Numbered from the stretch's first letter, positions 8,718-18,142 are shown. The stretch: DNA of 64,000 nucleotides from Gloeobacter violaceus PCC 7421 (GCF_000011385.1 NC_005125.1:1922001-1986000); one strand, 5' to 3'. Translations and numbers: made by a program. Notes: generated by a model from the letters alone, not told the origin.

Positions 8718-9893
8718 TCAAAATACAAAAGTGAGCAAAGCCACCAGCACGATCGAAAAAATAATGGCGATACTGTAGCCGATTATGAGCAGTGAATATT
8801 TAATCAACGTCTTCAGCCATCCCTGCTGGTATACCATCATCATCGCGACGAACAGATATAGAAGATGGACAACGGGTGTCCAGGGTAACAGCAGATTGCT
8901 GTTCACCAGCGTGGCCAGGCCCAACGTCAGAAAAATAAAGGCATGGAAGTGGAGCGAGAAGATTAGATGCTCGGCGTAGTAGCGCCCGCTGCGCCAGTAG
9001 AAGACCTTCAGCAGAAAAGCGAACACAGGCAGAAGGGTGAAGACTGCGATCGGCAAATTGTCCTCAATGTCGCGAATGAGACGCTCCTGTCCGCCCGGGG
9101 CTGTGTAGTCGTCGACTTTGGCACGAATTTGCCTGTCAAGAAAGCGATCGAGGTCCGGGTTTCCAGTATCAACCTCGATATCCTCGGGCTTGATGTCTAG
9201 CGGCAGGCTGCCGTCGTCGCCAATGCGAACACTGACGCCTTTTTGATCGGCGCCGGGGGGATCAAGCTTTGGATTTGGCGGTTTGAGCGCGTTGTCGATC
9301 TTCCGAGTGGCTTTGGAATTATCCAGAACCTTTGCAGGAGCGTCGGCTCCTGCGTCCGTCTGCACTGTGAAATCATTTGAGTTGTCGAAAAGGGTGTTGC
9401 TGAAAAACCCTAAAATCACAAAATAAAGAACGCTCACAAACAAATACATGCGCAGGGGAGCGATGTAGCGTGCTCTACGGCCTGCGATGTATTCGTTGGT
9501 CAAAAAACCGGGTTTGAACAAGAGCGGCAGAACACTTTTGGGAAATTTAAGATCGACGGTGAAATAGTCGTTGATGAAATCGGCGACCAACTTCCGGGTC
9601 GAGACCCGGTACGTTTCGTTAAGTTGCCCGCAGTTGATGCAGTAGTTGCCGGGGGTCAGTTCGCCGCAGTTGAGGCAAACGGGCGAGCGGCGGGCGGCGC
9701 GGACCTGTTCGCGCTTCTGGGCGCGCGTGAGTTTGGCTGGTACAGGAGAGTCGACAGGCAGCGGCTGGGGCACTCTCGCATCGGCTTCGGCCATCGTCCG
9801 TACCGTCTGGTGATTGAAAAAACTGAACATCCTGTTCACCGCATATGCTAGCAACGAATCTTTCCCCTCGGACTGTACCTGCTCACCCTCCAT
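8718..9893 (-). CDS. DUF3667-type membrane protein with N-terminal zinc ribbon
   Basis: About 391 residues from the ATG at 9893; an internal ATG at 9794 is possible. A CxxC-x8-CxxC zinc ribbon (CLNCGE, CINCGQ) is followed by the DUF3667 signature: VADFINDYF, LKFPKSVLPLLFKPGFL, EYIAGRRARYIAPLRMYLF, then a membrane helix. A hydrophilic, Asp/Lys-rich stretch of about 120 residues separates this from three or four C-terminal hydrophobic helices (FTLLPVFAFLLKVFYWRSGRYY). The start at 9893 is preferred because a strong minus-strand terminator ends at 9917, so longer versions would begin inside it. Function of the family is unknown. Confidence 0.82.
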   Translation of the reverse strand: MEGEQVQSEGKDSLLAYAVNRMFSFFNHQTVRTMAEADARVPQPLPVDSPVPAKLTRAQKREQVRAARRSPVCLNCGELTPGNYCINCGQLNETYRVSTRKLVADFINDYFTVDLKFPKSVLPLLFKPGFLTNEYIAGRRARYIAPLRMYLFVSVLYFVILGFFSNTLFDNSNDFTVQTDAGADAPAKVLDNSKATRKIDNALKPPNPKLDPPGADQKGVSVRIGDDGSLPLDIKPEDIEVDTGNPDLDRFLDRQIRAKVDDYTAPGGQERLIRDIEDNLPIAVFTLLPVFAFLLKVFYWRSGRYYAEHLIFSLHFHAFIFLTLGLATLVNSNLLLPWTPVVHLLYLFVAMMMVYQQGWLKTLIKYSLLIIGYSIAIIFSIVLVALLTFVF

Positions 9894-9916
9894 GGGCAAG
9901 CTCCCCTGATTTGTTG

Positions 9917-9943
9917 CAAAAAACCCGCCGGCAGAGCGGCGGG
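9917..9943 (-). terminator. Rho-independent terminator
   Basis: On the minus strand a perfect 7-bp stem (CGGCGGG... form at 9937-9943 with 9924-9930), 6-base loop and a run of six T (9918-9923) make a textbook terminator. It ends transcription of the acidic-protein gene at 10111-10689 and separates it from the DUF3667 gene. Confidence 0.82.
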
Positions 9944-10110
9944 TAAGGAGCATTTCAGACGTGGATTCACGATCGCAAGGCAAGGAATGGAGGTACCGGC
10001 TCAACAGAGAAATATCTGGCGCACATCACCATGGGTTGCAGTAAAGACAAGGATCCAAAATATTGTTCGGTGCATCGACACCCCCGGTACCCGACTCTCA
10101 ACTGACTTCG

Positions 10111-10689
10111 CTACGCTGTGGCCTGCTCCGTGCGCGTTTCGTCGGTATCGGCATCCACGACGGAGGCCGTTTGCTCGACTGCCTGCTCGCCGGGCACGTG
10201 TTCTTCAGCAGTATCCTCGGCGGCCTCAGTCGGCTCGACGATAGCTTCCTCTTCGGTAGTCTCTTCCAGCGGGGTCTCAGAAACTGCCTCTGCAGCGGCA
10301 ACCTCGGAATCCTCTGCAACGGGCTCTTCAACCACGGCAGCCTCCTCTTCGGTGACTTCCGCCTCGGCAGGCTCCCCAACCATTTCTTCAGGGGCGGCGT
10401 GCTCGGAAATGCTCTCCTCTTCGACGGCCGTCTCCTCCACAGCGGTGGGTGCCTCTAAAGTCGGCTCCTCCAGAAGCTCTTCAGCAACGATGGTTTCCTC
10501 TTCCACCGGCTCGGCTGCTGTCGTTTCCTCTAGATGTGGCTCCTCGGCGGTCGCTTCTTGATCGAGCACTTGCTCGACAACGGGCTCATCTTCTGAAGTG
10601 GCTTCGACACTCTCGGCAACAACCGGTTTTTCCTCAACTTCAAGCGGCGCCTCCGTCGACGGAGGCGCAGTATTCATATTCTCATCCAT
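10111..10689 (-). CDS. Highly acidic Glu/Ala/Val/Thr low-complexity protein
   Basis: A 192-residue protein from the ATG at 10689, with a GGAG ribosome site 8-12 bases upstream. Nearly all of it is short imperfect repeats such as VEEPVAE, EETTEEEA, EEEAAVVEEP and PTEAAED, with very few Lys or Arg. There is no signal peptide, Cys or aromatic-rich segment. It is expected to be disordered and strongly negative. A clear terminator follows at 9917-9943, supporting real expression as a single-gene unit. Function unknown. Its opposite strand has a long Ser-rich frame that is a shadow of the repeat composition. Confidence 0.7.
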   Translation of the reverse strand: MDENMNTAPPSTEAPLEVEEKPVVAESVEATSEDEPVVEQVLDQEATAEEPHLEETTAAEPVEEETIVAEELLEEPTLEAPTAVEETAVEEESISEHAAPEEMVGEPAEAEVTEEEAAVVEEPVAEDSEVAAAEAVSETPLEETTEEEAIVEPTEAAEDTAEEHVPGEQAVEQTASVVDADTDETRTEQATA

Positions 10690-11238
10690 CAATGATCTCC
10701 TTGCCCGGCGATCCCGGGGAGGTGGTTGCAAGACATTTGTAGCTGGCGTCCAGGCATGTCGCCACGACTTGTAACATTCCTTCGTCATCGTGTCCTAGGC
10801 GACAATCTCGGGGATTTTGCTGAGGGGAATTTACCAACGACTGACGCAGCAATCTCTCAGCGCAGCTGGGATCACCCTCTCGCAAGCTTCCTCGGACTTA
10901 AGCCGTTGTAGGGCGGTGTGATTTTCTTTTTGCGATCCCCGGTCAGCAATTTTGCAAGAGTTCACGGTGTAGAATTTGATAGGCCAGAAATGGTCGTGGC
11001 GCGCTCGTAAAAAAACTTCCAAATAAGATATACTATACTAAGTCCAGCAATTTAGGGCAACTATTCCAATTTGTCTGTTTGATTTTGAGTAGAGTGCAGA
11101 TTGTCGTTTGCCGTCTGAAACCGGGGTAGGCCCGAAGGCTGTCGCGAAGGTACAACCCACACACCAGCGAGGCGGGGAGCGGTTACAGCTGTGGGAGCGG
11201 TCTTGCTATTGTGATAACTGAGCGTTCTGGTTACATCG
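10690..11238. other. 549-bp divergent intergenic region before htpG
   Basis: This gap separates the acidic-protein gene (minus) from htpG (plus). No convincing gene was found. Possible plus-strand promoter elements are TTGCAA (10952-10957) with TTTGAT 17 bases on, and two overlapping TATACT hexamers at 11029-11039 in an AT-rich patch, but neither has both strong boxes. No CIRCE inverted repeat (HrcA site) was seen ahead of htpG. Confidence 0.4.
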
Positions 11239-13083
11239 ATGCAAGAGAGAGGCAGTATCACCGTCCACACCGAGAACATCTTCCCGATCATCAAGCGTTG
11301 GCTGTACTCCGACAAAGACATCTTTCTGCGCGAGCTTATCTCCAACGCCGCCGACGCGATCAGCAAGCTTAAGATGCTCGGCTACTCCGGGGAATTTCAC
11401 AATAGCGGCGAGGAATTCGAGATCCACGTCACCCTCGATAAAGAGGCTAAAACGCTGAGTGTGACCGACAACGGCATCGGCATGACCGCCGAGGAAGTCA
11501 AAAAGTATATCAACCAGGTGGCTTTTTCGAGCGCCGAAGAATTCTTGCAAAAGTACCAGGGCGATGATGTCAAGCAGCAGATCATCGGCCACTTCGGCCT
11601 GGGCTTCTACTCGGCGTTCATGGTGGCAGGCAAAGTCGAGATCGACACGCTCTCCTATAAAAGTGGCGCCGAGGCGGTGCTGTGGAGTTGCGACGGCACT
11701 ACCGCCTTCGAACTCACCTCTTCCGGGCGTACCGAGCGGGGCACGACCGTCCGGCTCTTGATCGACACCGAGAACGAAGAGTTTCTCGATGAGGTCAAGG
11801 TCCGGCAACTTATCCGCAACTACTGCGACTTTCTACCGGTACCCATCAAATTCAACGGTGAGGCGGCCAACCGCCAAAAGCCGCTTTGGACCCAATCGCC
11901 GAGCAGTCTCAAAGACGAGGATTACAAGGAATTCTACAGTTACTTGTATCCCCTGGATGACGAGCCGCTCTTCTGGATCCACCTCAATACCGATTATCCC
12001 TTCAACCTGCAGGGCATTCTCTATTTTCCGCGCCTACGCTCCGACATCGATTGGACCAAGGGACAGATTCGCCTTTTTTGCAATCAGGTGTTCGTGAGCA
12101 ACAACGTCGAGGAAATTATTCCCCAGTTTCTAACACCATTGCAAGGAGCGGTCGACAGCCCCGACATTCCGCTCAACGTCTCGCGCTCCTTTTTGCAGAA
12201 CGACCGCACCGTGCGCCGCATCGCCGATTACATCACCAAAAAAGTCGGCGATCGCCTCAAGGAACTGCACCGCGACGACTACGAGCGCTATGTGCAGTGC
12301 TGGAAAGACATCAACATGTTCATCAAGTACGGCGTGATGAACTCCGACAAATTTTATGAGCAGGTCAAGGACATCTTGATCTTCCCGGTGGCCCTGGGTG
12401 AGAGCTACACCACCCTCAAAGACTACCTGGAGCACAACAAAGAAAAGACCGGGGGCAAAGTCTACTACGCCAGCGACACCGGTGCCCAAGCGCCTTACAT
12501 CGAACTGCTCAAAAGCCAGGATATCGAAGTGCTGTTGCTCGATGCCTACATCGACACCCACTTCGTCTCGTTCCTGGAGCGGCACAACAGCGAGGCGCGC
12601 TTCGCCCGGGTCGACTCCGACCTGGACGAAAACGTCCTGAGCAAAGACAAAGCCGCCGAACTGGTGGACCCGGCCACCAACAAGACCCGCAGTGAGCAAC
12701 TGGTGGAATTATTTCAGCGGCAGCTCGGCCAGGCCAAGCTCAAAGTGCGCGCCGAGGCGCTCAAAAGCGAGGCCACCCCGGCGGTGCTGTTGCTCCCGGA
12801 GTCGCTTCGGCGCATCAAGGAGATGACCGCCCTGGTGCAGCAAAAACCGATGGAGTTCTTGGACGACCATACCCTGGTGCTCAACACCAGCAATCCCCTC
12901 ATCCAGAACGTCCAGCGGCTGGCGGATACCGGCCGCGACGACGCGCTGGTGACGCTCGTTTGCCAACATGTCTACGATCTGGCGCTGCTGTCACAAAAGA
13001 GCTTCGATGCGGCGGCGATGGGTCAGTTCATCCAGCGCTCCAACGACGTGCTGACCCGCCTGTCGAACCGGGCGGTGGAGTAA
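11239..13083 (+). CDS. htpG: Molecular chaperone HtpG (Hsp90)
   Basis: A 614-residue cytosolic Hsp90. The N-terminal GHKL ATPase domain shows LRELISNAADAISK, DNGIGMT, GHFGLGFYSAFM and the GTTVRL end of the ATP lid. The middle domain includes YPFNLQGILYFPR and NVSRSFLQNDRTVRRI. The C-terminal dimerisation domain lacks an MEEVD tail, as in bacteria. Near residue 430 the sequence reads VYYASD where the family usually has IYY-type residues. The ATG at 11239 gives an N-terminus (ITVHTENIFPIIK) matching the family. It appears monocistronic. Confidence 0.96.
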   Translation: MQERGSITVHTENIFPIIKRWLYSDKDIFLRELISNAADAISKLKMLGYSGEFHNSGEEFEIHVTLDKEAKTLSVTDNGIGMTAEEVKKYINQVAFSSAEEFLQKYQGDDVKQQIIGHFGLGFYSAFMVAGKVEIDTLSYKSGAEAVLWSCDGTTAFELTSSGRTERGTTVRLLIDTENEEFLDEVKVRQLIRNYCDFLPVPIKFNGEAANRQKPLWTQSPSSLKDEDYKEFYSYLYPLDDEPLFWIHLNTDYPFNLQGILYFPRLRSDIDWTKGQIRLFCNQVFVSNNVEEIIPQFLTPLQGAVDSPDIPLNVSRSFLQNDRTVRRIADYITKKVGDRLKELHRDDYERYVQCWKDINMFIKYGVMNSDKFYEQVKDILIFPVALGESYTTLKDYLEHNKEKTGGKVYYASDTGAQAPYIELLKSQDIEVLLLDAYIDTHFVSFLERHNSEARFARVDSDLDENVLSKDKAAELVDPATNKTRSEQLVELFQRQLGQAKLKVRAEALKSEATPAVLLLPESLRRIKEMTALVQQKPMEFLDDHTLVLNTSNPLIQNVQRLADTGRDDALVTLVCQHVYDLALLSQKSFDAAAMGQFIQRSNDVLTRLSNRAVE

Positions 13084-13096
13084 GGCACCGACTCAC

Positions 13097-13126
13097 GGCC
13101 GGGACGCCCGTACTCAGCTCCCGGCC
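13097..13126 (+). terminator. Possible hairpin terminator after htpG
   Basis: An 8-bp inverted repeat (GGCCGGGA with TCCCGGCC) around a 14-base loop lies 14 bases after the htpG stop. There is no T-run behind it, so intrinsic termination is doubtful. Confidence 0.3.
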
Positions 13127-13290
13127 GCCCCCCCAATATGAACTAGTAAATTTATAGCAAATTTCTGTCAATTTGCAGGATATCTGTCCAAGGGTAGATA
13201 TCTGAGAAAAGCTCTACATAGCAGTCTGGTGGAATAGGGTATACCCGGCTTCGCTCCGGGAAAGTCCGGCTGTTTAGCAGTGAATTTGCT

Positions 13291-14076
13291 ATGGATTCCA
13301 ATACAGAACCGTTTACGCCGTTTGAACCGACTTCCTCGGGAACTGCAAGTGGCTGGATTATTGCGCTGAGTGTAATCGGATCGGCGGTGTTGCACGGGGG
13401 AGTGATGCTCTTGAACCTGCCGGAGCCCAAAGCTCCCGAGCCGCCGCCCGTGCAGAAGATGGTGATGGTGCAGACCGCACCTCCTAAGCCGCCCGAGATT
13501 AAGCAGCCCGCTCCCCCCAAGCCGAAGCCCAAGCCGCCCGAGCCGGTACAAACGAAGCCCAAGTCCAAGTCGGTGGCGAAGCGAAGCGCGCCGCAAAAAG
13601 CCAAAGCCTCGCGCCCGATCCTGAGCAGCAAAGCTCCGGTTCAATCTGAGACCACCGTTTCGGAAAACATGCTGTCCGGTTCGCGCGGCACCGGCTACGG
13701 TACCGAAAAGGGCGAAGATTTCGGGAGTACTTCGCCGGTGGGTGTGGACGGTGGCACCGGCGGTACCGAGGCGGTGGAAGCACCGCCGCCCCCACCGCCG
13801 CCGCCCCTGGTCAACGCCCGGCCGAAGGGCAACGTCCAGCCCGACTATCCGGAAATTGCCCAGCAGAACAACTGGGAAGGGCGGGTGATTGTCAAAGCTT
13901 TTGTCAATCCCGACGGCACGGTAGCCGAGGTGCAGGTGGCCAAATCCTCTGGCCATGTGGAACTGGACAACGCGGCGATGGAAGCGGTGAAACGCACTAC
14001 CTTCGAACCTGCCCGCCGCGGCGAAGAAGTGGTCTCCGCCTGGGTACGGGTACCGATCACTTTCTCGTTGCAGTAG
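13291..14076 (+). CDS. TonB-family energy transducer-like protein
   Basis: A 261-residue protein with a short cytosolic N-terminus, one membrane anchor (WIIALSVIGSAVLHGGVMLL, about residues 22-41), a long periplasmic Pro/Lys-rich linker with PKPKPKPPEP, a Gly-rich stretch, then a TonB C-terminal domain (about 175-260: PDYPEIAQQNNWEG, VIVKAFVNPDGTV, FEPARRGEEV). TonB proteins pass proton-motive energy from ExbBD to outer-membrane receptors. No exbB, exbD or TonB-dependent receptor is adjacent. A polyproline run of 10 or so residues (about 168-177) precedes the C-terminal domain. Confidence 0.88.
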   Translation: MDSNTEPFTPFEPTSSGTASGWIIALSVIGSAVLHGGVMLLNLPEPKAPEPPPVQKMVMVQTAPPKPPEIKQPAPPKPKPKPPEPVQTKPKSKSVAKRSAPQKAKASRPILSSKAPVQSETTVSENMLSGSRGTGYGTEKGEDFGSTSPVGVDGGTGGTEAVEAPPPPPPPPLVNARPKGNVQPDYPEIAQQNNWEGRVIVKAFVNPDGTVAEVQVAKSSGHVELDNAAMEAVKRTTFEPARRGEEVVSAWVRVPITFSLQ

Positions 14077-14111
14077 GCGGGTTTCACGCTACTGACTCGC
14101 TGTGCTCACCT

Positions 14112-15458
14112 TCAGGGTTCCGCCGCCAAGACGGAGTCGGAAGCATTCGCACGGCACTCGCACAGGGGCAGTTCGACGGTAAAAACTGCCCCCTTGCCTT
14201 GCCCATCGCTCTTGGCCCAAACCCGACCGCCGTGCAGTTCGACGATGTAGCGCACGATAAACAGGCCCAATCCCAGGCCCCCTTGCCTGCGCGTGCCCGC
14301 GTCTCCCGCCTGGCGAAAGCGCTCGAACAGATGCGGGATAAACGCAGGCGAGATGCCTGTCCCGCTGTCAGATACCACCAGGCACAGGCAGTCGGCCGCC
14401 TCCACCAAGTGCAGCTGCACCCAGCCGCCGGACGGGGTGAACTTGATGGCATTGGTAAGCAAGTTCCAGACCACCTGTTGCATGCGGGTGGGATCGACCA
14501 TCACCTCCGGCAACCGCTCGGCCACTTCGACTTCCAAGGCCACCCCGGCGTCCTTGGCCAGGGTGCGCACCGCCTCCACCGCCGCCTGCACCACCCCGCT
14601 CAGAATCACCGGCTGGGGCCGGTGGCTGAACTTTCCCTGCTCGATGCGCGCGACATCGAGCAGGTCCTGGATGAGCTGGTTTTGCAGCTTGGCGTTGCGC
14701 TCGATGATCTCGAGCACCTCCACCTGCTTGTCGGCGGCCACCGAGCCGCGCTTGAGCATCTGGGTCCAGCCGATGATCGGGTTGAGCGGTGTGCGCAACT
14801 CGTGACTGAGCAGGGCCAAAAACTCGTCCTTGGCGCGATTGGCGGCTTCGGCCGCCAATCGCGACTGCTCGGCACTCTCCAGTGACAGCCGCAATTCCAG
14901 TTCGTCGACGACAATGGCCGCCAGGTCTGCGAGTGTCCGGCGCTGCGGTTCGTCGAAGGTCGCGTGCGGTTGGGTGTCGATCAGACAAAGGGTACCCAGG
15001 TTGAAACCGTCCGGGCTGGTCAGTGGTGCCCCCGCGTAGAAGCGAATGCCGGGTTCAGCCTGGACCCACGGGTTGCACGCCAACCGCCCGTCGAACCGGG
15101 CGTCGTGGATCACCATCAGTTCTTTCTGCAAGATCGCCCAGCTGCACAATGACTCGTCGCGCTGAACTTGTTCGCCGCTCCAGCCGACCTTGGACTTAAA
15201 CCAGACACGGCATTCGTCCACCAACGAGATGACACAGACTGGCACCGCGAAAAGCCGAACCGCGAGGGCCGTTATCCGCTCAAAGCCGGGCTCGGGGGGA
15301 GTATCGAGGACCTTGTAGCGCCGCAAAGCCGCCAGGCGTTCGTCCTCGTTCGCGGGAAAACCCACCCCCCCCTCGCCTGGGCAGGAACTTGCCTCTGCCC
15401 GACTAGCGGGGATTTGACGGCCGTTTTGCGGTTCGCGCTGTTGATCTTGGCTATTCAC
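14112..15458 (-). CDS. GAF-domain sensor histidine kinase
   Basis: 448 residues starting at GTG 15458. Residues about 35-200 form a GAF domain of the type common in cyanobacterial kinases (RLAALRRYKVLDTPPEPGFE, then VCVISLVDE and FYAGAPLTSPDG). A short coiled coil leads to the HisKA dimerisation domain with phosphoacceptor His in SHELRTPLNPIIGW (near 237) and an HATPase domain with N box VVWNLLTNAIKF, G1 DSGTGISP, F box LFERFRQAG and G2 GGLGLGLFIV. No membrane segment, so it is soluble. The cognate regulator is not adjacent. Its kinase core strongly resembles that of the CheB-CheR hybrid at 50641-54366. Confidence 0.92.
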   Translation of the reverse strand: MNSQDQQREPQNGRQIPASRAEASSCPGEGGVGFPANEDERLAALRRYKVLDTPPEPGFERITALAVRLFAVPVCVISLVDECRVWFKSKVGWSGEQVQRDESLCSWAILQKELMVIHDARFDGRLACNPWVQAEPGIRFYAGAPLTSPDGFNLGTLCLIDTQPHATFDEPQRRTLADLAAIVVDELELRLSLESAEQSRLAAEAANRAKDEFLALLSHELRTPLNPIIGWTQMLKRGSVAADKQVEVLEIIERNAKLQNQLIQDLLDVARIEQGKFSHRPQPVILSGVVQAAVEAVRTLAKDAGVALEVEVAERLPEVMVDPTRMQQVVWNLLTNAIKFTPSGGWVQLHLVEAADCLCLVVSDSGTGISPAFIPHLFERFRQAGDAGTRRQGGLGLGLFIVRYIVELHGGRVWAKSDGQGKGAVFTVELPLCECRANASDSVLAAEP

Positions 15459-15697
15459 GGTCCAGTTGTGCCTCCCACCGCCAACGGTGCCCGATTGGGC
15501 GACAGATACGAGTGTTCGTCACCCCGTAACGCAAGAATACCAGGGAACTTTTTGCCATCCTTCCTGCGTTGGTTTGATGTGCCCAAAGGAGTAGAGATGG
15601 CCGTCTGGAGCCTATCGGCAGTGTCGGCACCTGTTTTGTGCGCCTACCCGGACGCAAGACAGGCTAGGTTGGCAATGCCTGCTCCGGGAGTCTCTTC

Positions 15698-16531
15698 ATG
15701 AAGCTCAGCGATCTCACCGCCATTGGCCGCCCGGTGGACCCCTCCTACCCGACCAACCGGACCATCGCCTTGATCGCAGGCATCACCGCAGTGGGGGGAA
15801 GCGTTATTCAGTTGTTCCTGGGCGCGCCGTGGTTGCAGAGTGCGCTCTGGGGGTTCACTGCGGGGATTTCAGTGTTTTTGGCCTGGGCCATCGCCCGGGA
15901 GTTAGATCCGGATAGGGATCTGTCCGCATTTGTGGCGGCGGGGCTTGCGATCGTGGGCACAGGCATCTGGGGGCTTCCAAATCTGGGGATATTGCTCTGG
16001 CTGATGCTGGTGGTGCGGGTGGTAAACCGGACCACCGGGCTATCTGTGAAATGGAGCGATTCGCTGGCGGTGTTGGCTTTGGGAGGCTGGCTGGCGTTTC
16101 AGGGAAATTGGGCCTACGCAGCACTGACGGCGGTGGCGCTCTGGCTCGACAGCCGGTTGCCGCCGGCTAATCGGCCCCAGGTTGTCTTTGCGGGCCTGGG
16201 TGTTGTGCTCACGCTGGTCGTGCTGGCCTGGGGAGAAGCCGCCCCGGCCGCAGGGGTCTCCTTCGCGGCCGGGGCACTGGCGGTCGGACTGGCGGCGGTG
16301 TTTCTGCCGGTGGGCATTGGGTCGGGACGGCTGGTAAGCGTCGGCGACGAGGACGGCGAAGCGCTCGTGCCGATCCGGGTCCAGGCTGCCCAGGCTTTGG
16401 CGCTGTCGGTTGGAATCGAAACTGCCCTTTGGGGCGGAGCCGCGGGGCTCTCGGCACTGACCCCCTTTTGGGCGGCGGTGGTCGGAACGGCGGCTTACCG
16501 ATGGTTGCGGGCTTTTACCGCTTCAAGATGA
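15698..16531 (+). CDS. Hypothetical multi-pass membrane protein
   Basis: 277 residues with about eight hydrophobic helices arranged in pairs (for example IALIAGITAVGGSVIQLFL, FTAGISVFLAWAIA, LGILLWLMLVVRVV). No known transporter or enzyme motif is evident. ATG at 15698 follows a weak purine-rich stretch. It is divergent from the GAF kinase gene with a 239-bp gap and lies 24 bases ahead of the acetyltransferase gene, so the two may be cotranscribed. Function unknown. Confidence 0.75.
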   Translation: MKLSDLTAIGRPVDPSYPTNRTIALIAGITAVGGSVIQLFLGAPWLQSALWGFTAGISVFLAWAIARELDPDRDLSAFVAAGLAIVGTGIWGLPNLGILLWLMLVVRVVNRTTGLSVKWSDSLAVLALGGWLAFQGNWAYAALTAVALWLDSRLPPANRPQVVFAGLGVVLTLVVLAWGEAAPAAGVSFAAGALAVGLAAVFLPVGIGSGRLVSVGDEDGEALVPIRVQAAQALALSVGIETALWGGAAGLSALTPFWAAVVGTAAYRWLRAFTASR

Positions 16532-16555
16532 ATCGAGCAGCACACTGGGGAGCCG

Positions 16556-17116
16556 ATGGCGCGAAGCGAAAAAGAAAAGATGCTCGCCGGTGAACTCTAT
16601 CGTGCGAGCGATCCCGAACTGGTGGCCCTGCGGGTGAGCGCGCGCGGACTGCTCGCCCTCTACAACGCCACCGAACCCGGACCAGGGGAGCGGCGGCAAC
16701 AATTGCTGCGCGAGCTGTTGGGCGCCGTCGGAACGATGGTGGAAATCGAGCCGCCCTTTTTCTGCGACTACGGCAGTCAGATCTATGCCGGGGAAGGATT
16801 CTACCTGAATACCGGCTGCGTTATCCTCGACTGCGCCCCGGTCACTATCGGCACCAATGTGCTGTGCGCTCCTGGGGTGCATATCTACACCGCCACGCAC
16901 CCCACCGAGCCTGCCCTGCGCCGGTCGGGCCTTGAATTGGCCGCCCCGGTAACCATTGGCGACAACGTCTGGCTCGGGGGCAAGGCAATCGTCTGTCCGG
17001 GGGTGACGATCGGCCAGAACACCACCATCGGCGCGGGCAGCGTCGTAGTCAAAAGTATCCCCGCCAACGTCATCGCCGCCGGCAATCCGTGCCGGGTGCT
17101 GCGCCATCTCGATTGA
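16556..17116 (+). CDS. Maltose/galactoside O-acetyltransferase-like (hexapeptide repeat)
   Basis: 186 residues matching the maltose acetyltransferase group: N-terminal EKEKMLAGELYRASDPEL, the conserved PPFFCDYG region, and left-handed beta-helix hexapeptides (VTIGTNVLCAPGVHIY, VTIGDNVWLGGKAIVCPGVTIG, TTIGAGSVV). The catalytic His is in YTATHP. Such enzymes transfer acetyl from acetyl-CoA to sugars. Substrate is not certain. It converges with msrA, 10 bases away. Confidence 0.92.
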   Translation: MARSEKEKMLAGELYRASDPELVALRVSARGLLALYNATEPGPGERRQQLLRELLGAVGTMVEIEPPFFCDYGSQIYAGEGFYLNTGCVILDCAPVTIGTNVLCAPGVHIYTATHPTEPALRRSGLELAAPVTIGDNVWLGGKAIVCPGVTIGQNTTIGAGSVVVKSIPANVIAAGNPCRVLRHLD

Positions 17117-17126
17117 GCCCTGGGCT

Positions 17127-17813
17127 TCAGCTTTGGTCTTGGTACAGATTGGAAAATTGTTTGCGCAGTTGGGCGAGCTTGGGCAGATCGTGGAAGACCA
17201 CGTAGGGATGGGCAGGGTTGAGCTTGACGAAGTCCTGGTGATAGGGCTCGGCTAGATAGAACTTCTGCAGGGGCGCCAGTTGGGTGACAATCGGTTGCGG
17301 GAAAACGCGCGCTTTGTCGAGCTGTTCGATGTACGTTTGAGCAATGCGCTGCTGTTCGCCATCGGTAAAAAAGATGGCCGAGCGGTACTGGGTACCCTGG
17401 TCCGGTCCCTGTCGGTTGAGCTGGGTCGGGTCGTGGGCCACCTGAAAGAACACCTTCAACAATTGACCGTAGGTGATTTTGGACGGGTCGTAGGTGATGC
17501 GCACCGCTTCGGCGTGGCCCGACCGGCCGGAGCCCACCGCTGCGTATTTGGCGGTGGAGGCGTCACCTCCGGCGTAGCCGGAGACCGCATCTTCGACGCC
17601 TTTGAGGTGCTCGAAGACCGCCTCGACCCCCCAAAAGCATCCCCCGGCAAACACCGCAGTCTGGGGGCCGACGGCACTGGTCAAGGCCGCATCCGTGGCC
17701 GGATCGGGAGTGGTCGCGGAGGAAGCGCTGCAAGCGAGCGTTCCGGCGCTCAATGCCACAATCGGCAAAGCGCGGCCCAGGAAGCGGACGAAGGCTAAAC
17801 GGCGTAGTGGCAT
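17127..17813 (-). CDS. msrA: Peptide methionine sulfoxide reductase MsrA, exported form
   Basis: Catalytic motif GCFWG (Cys about residue 59 from the 17813 start) plus EAVFEHLKGV, GYAGG and GHAEAVRITYDP identify MsrA, which reduces methionine-S-sulfoxide. An N-terminal hydrophobic segment (FLGRALPIVALSAGTLACS) looks like a Sec signal or lipoprotein-like signal, so it probably acts outside the cytoplasm. The C-terminus has YQDQS but no obvious recycling CxxxxC pair. The ATG at 17813 is chosen because it leaves a basic n-region; an ATG at 17840 would add nine residues. Confidence 0.93.
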   Translation of the reverse strand: MPLRRLAFVRFLGRALPIVALSAGTLACSASSATTPDPATDAALTSAVGPQTAVFAGGCFWGVEAVFEHLKGVEDAVSGYAGGDASTAKYAAVGSGRSGHAEAVRITYDPSKITYGQLLKVFFQVAHDPTQLNRQGPDQGTQYRSAIFFTDGEQQRIAQTYIEQLDKARVFPQPIVTQLAPLQKFYLAEPYHQDFVKLNPAHPYVVFHDLPKLAQLRKQFSNLYQDQS

Positions 17814-17840
17814 GGTGTGGCAAAATCCTTTAAAAATCAT

Positions 17841-18142
17841 CTGACTGGGATACGAAGCCGCCCCTCTATCAGATTGGATCGCCCCGCTACGATTGTCACC
17901 TTTTTGCGCGGCGCCTACCCGGCTGGTGATTTGCGTGCCTTCAGGCGGCGCATTTCCCTACAGCGACAGAGGAAAACTCCTTCCGGGGGCCGACTCGGTA
18001 TGAGCGTCCGCTCGCAACAATGGATGCTTGAACTCCAAAGGCCTAAATTTCAGCCCTTGGAGCTTGCGCCGACCTTGACGGCAAATCCGTCCAAAGGCGG
18101 GCTCGAACCCTTCACAAACGCGCTTGCGTAGGAGCACTTTCA
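17841..18142. other. Intergenic region between msrA and the 18143 gene
   Basis: About 300 bases with no convincing gene. Small hairpins are possible: GACGG/CCGTC around 18077-18092, and CTCCAAAGG with CCTTGGAG around 18033-18062. A GGTTCGAGCC string on the minus strand resembles a tRNA T-loop but the flanking stem does not pair. Promoters for both divergent genes should lie here. Confidence 0.35.

Noticed and set aside
18090-18130. tRNA gene suggested by GGTTCGAGCC on the minus strand
   Set aside because: The five-base T-stem does not pair and no acceptor or anticodon arm could be folded.
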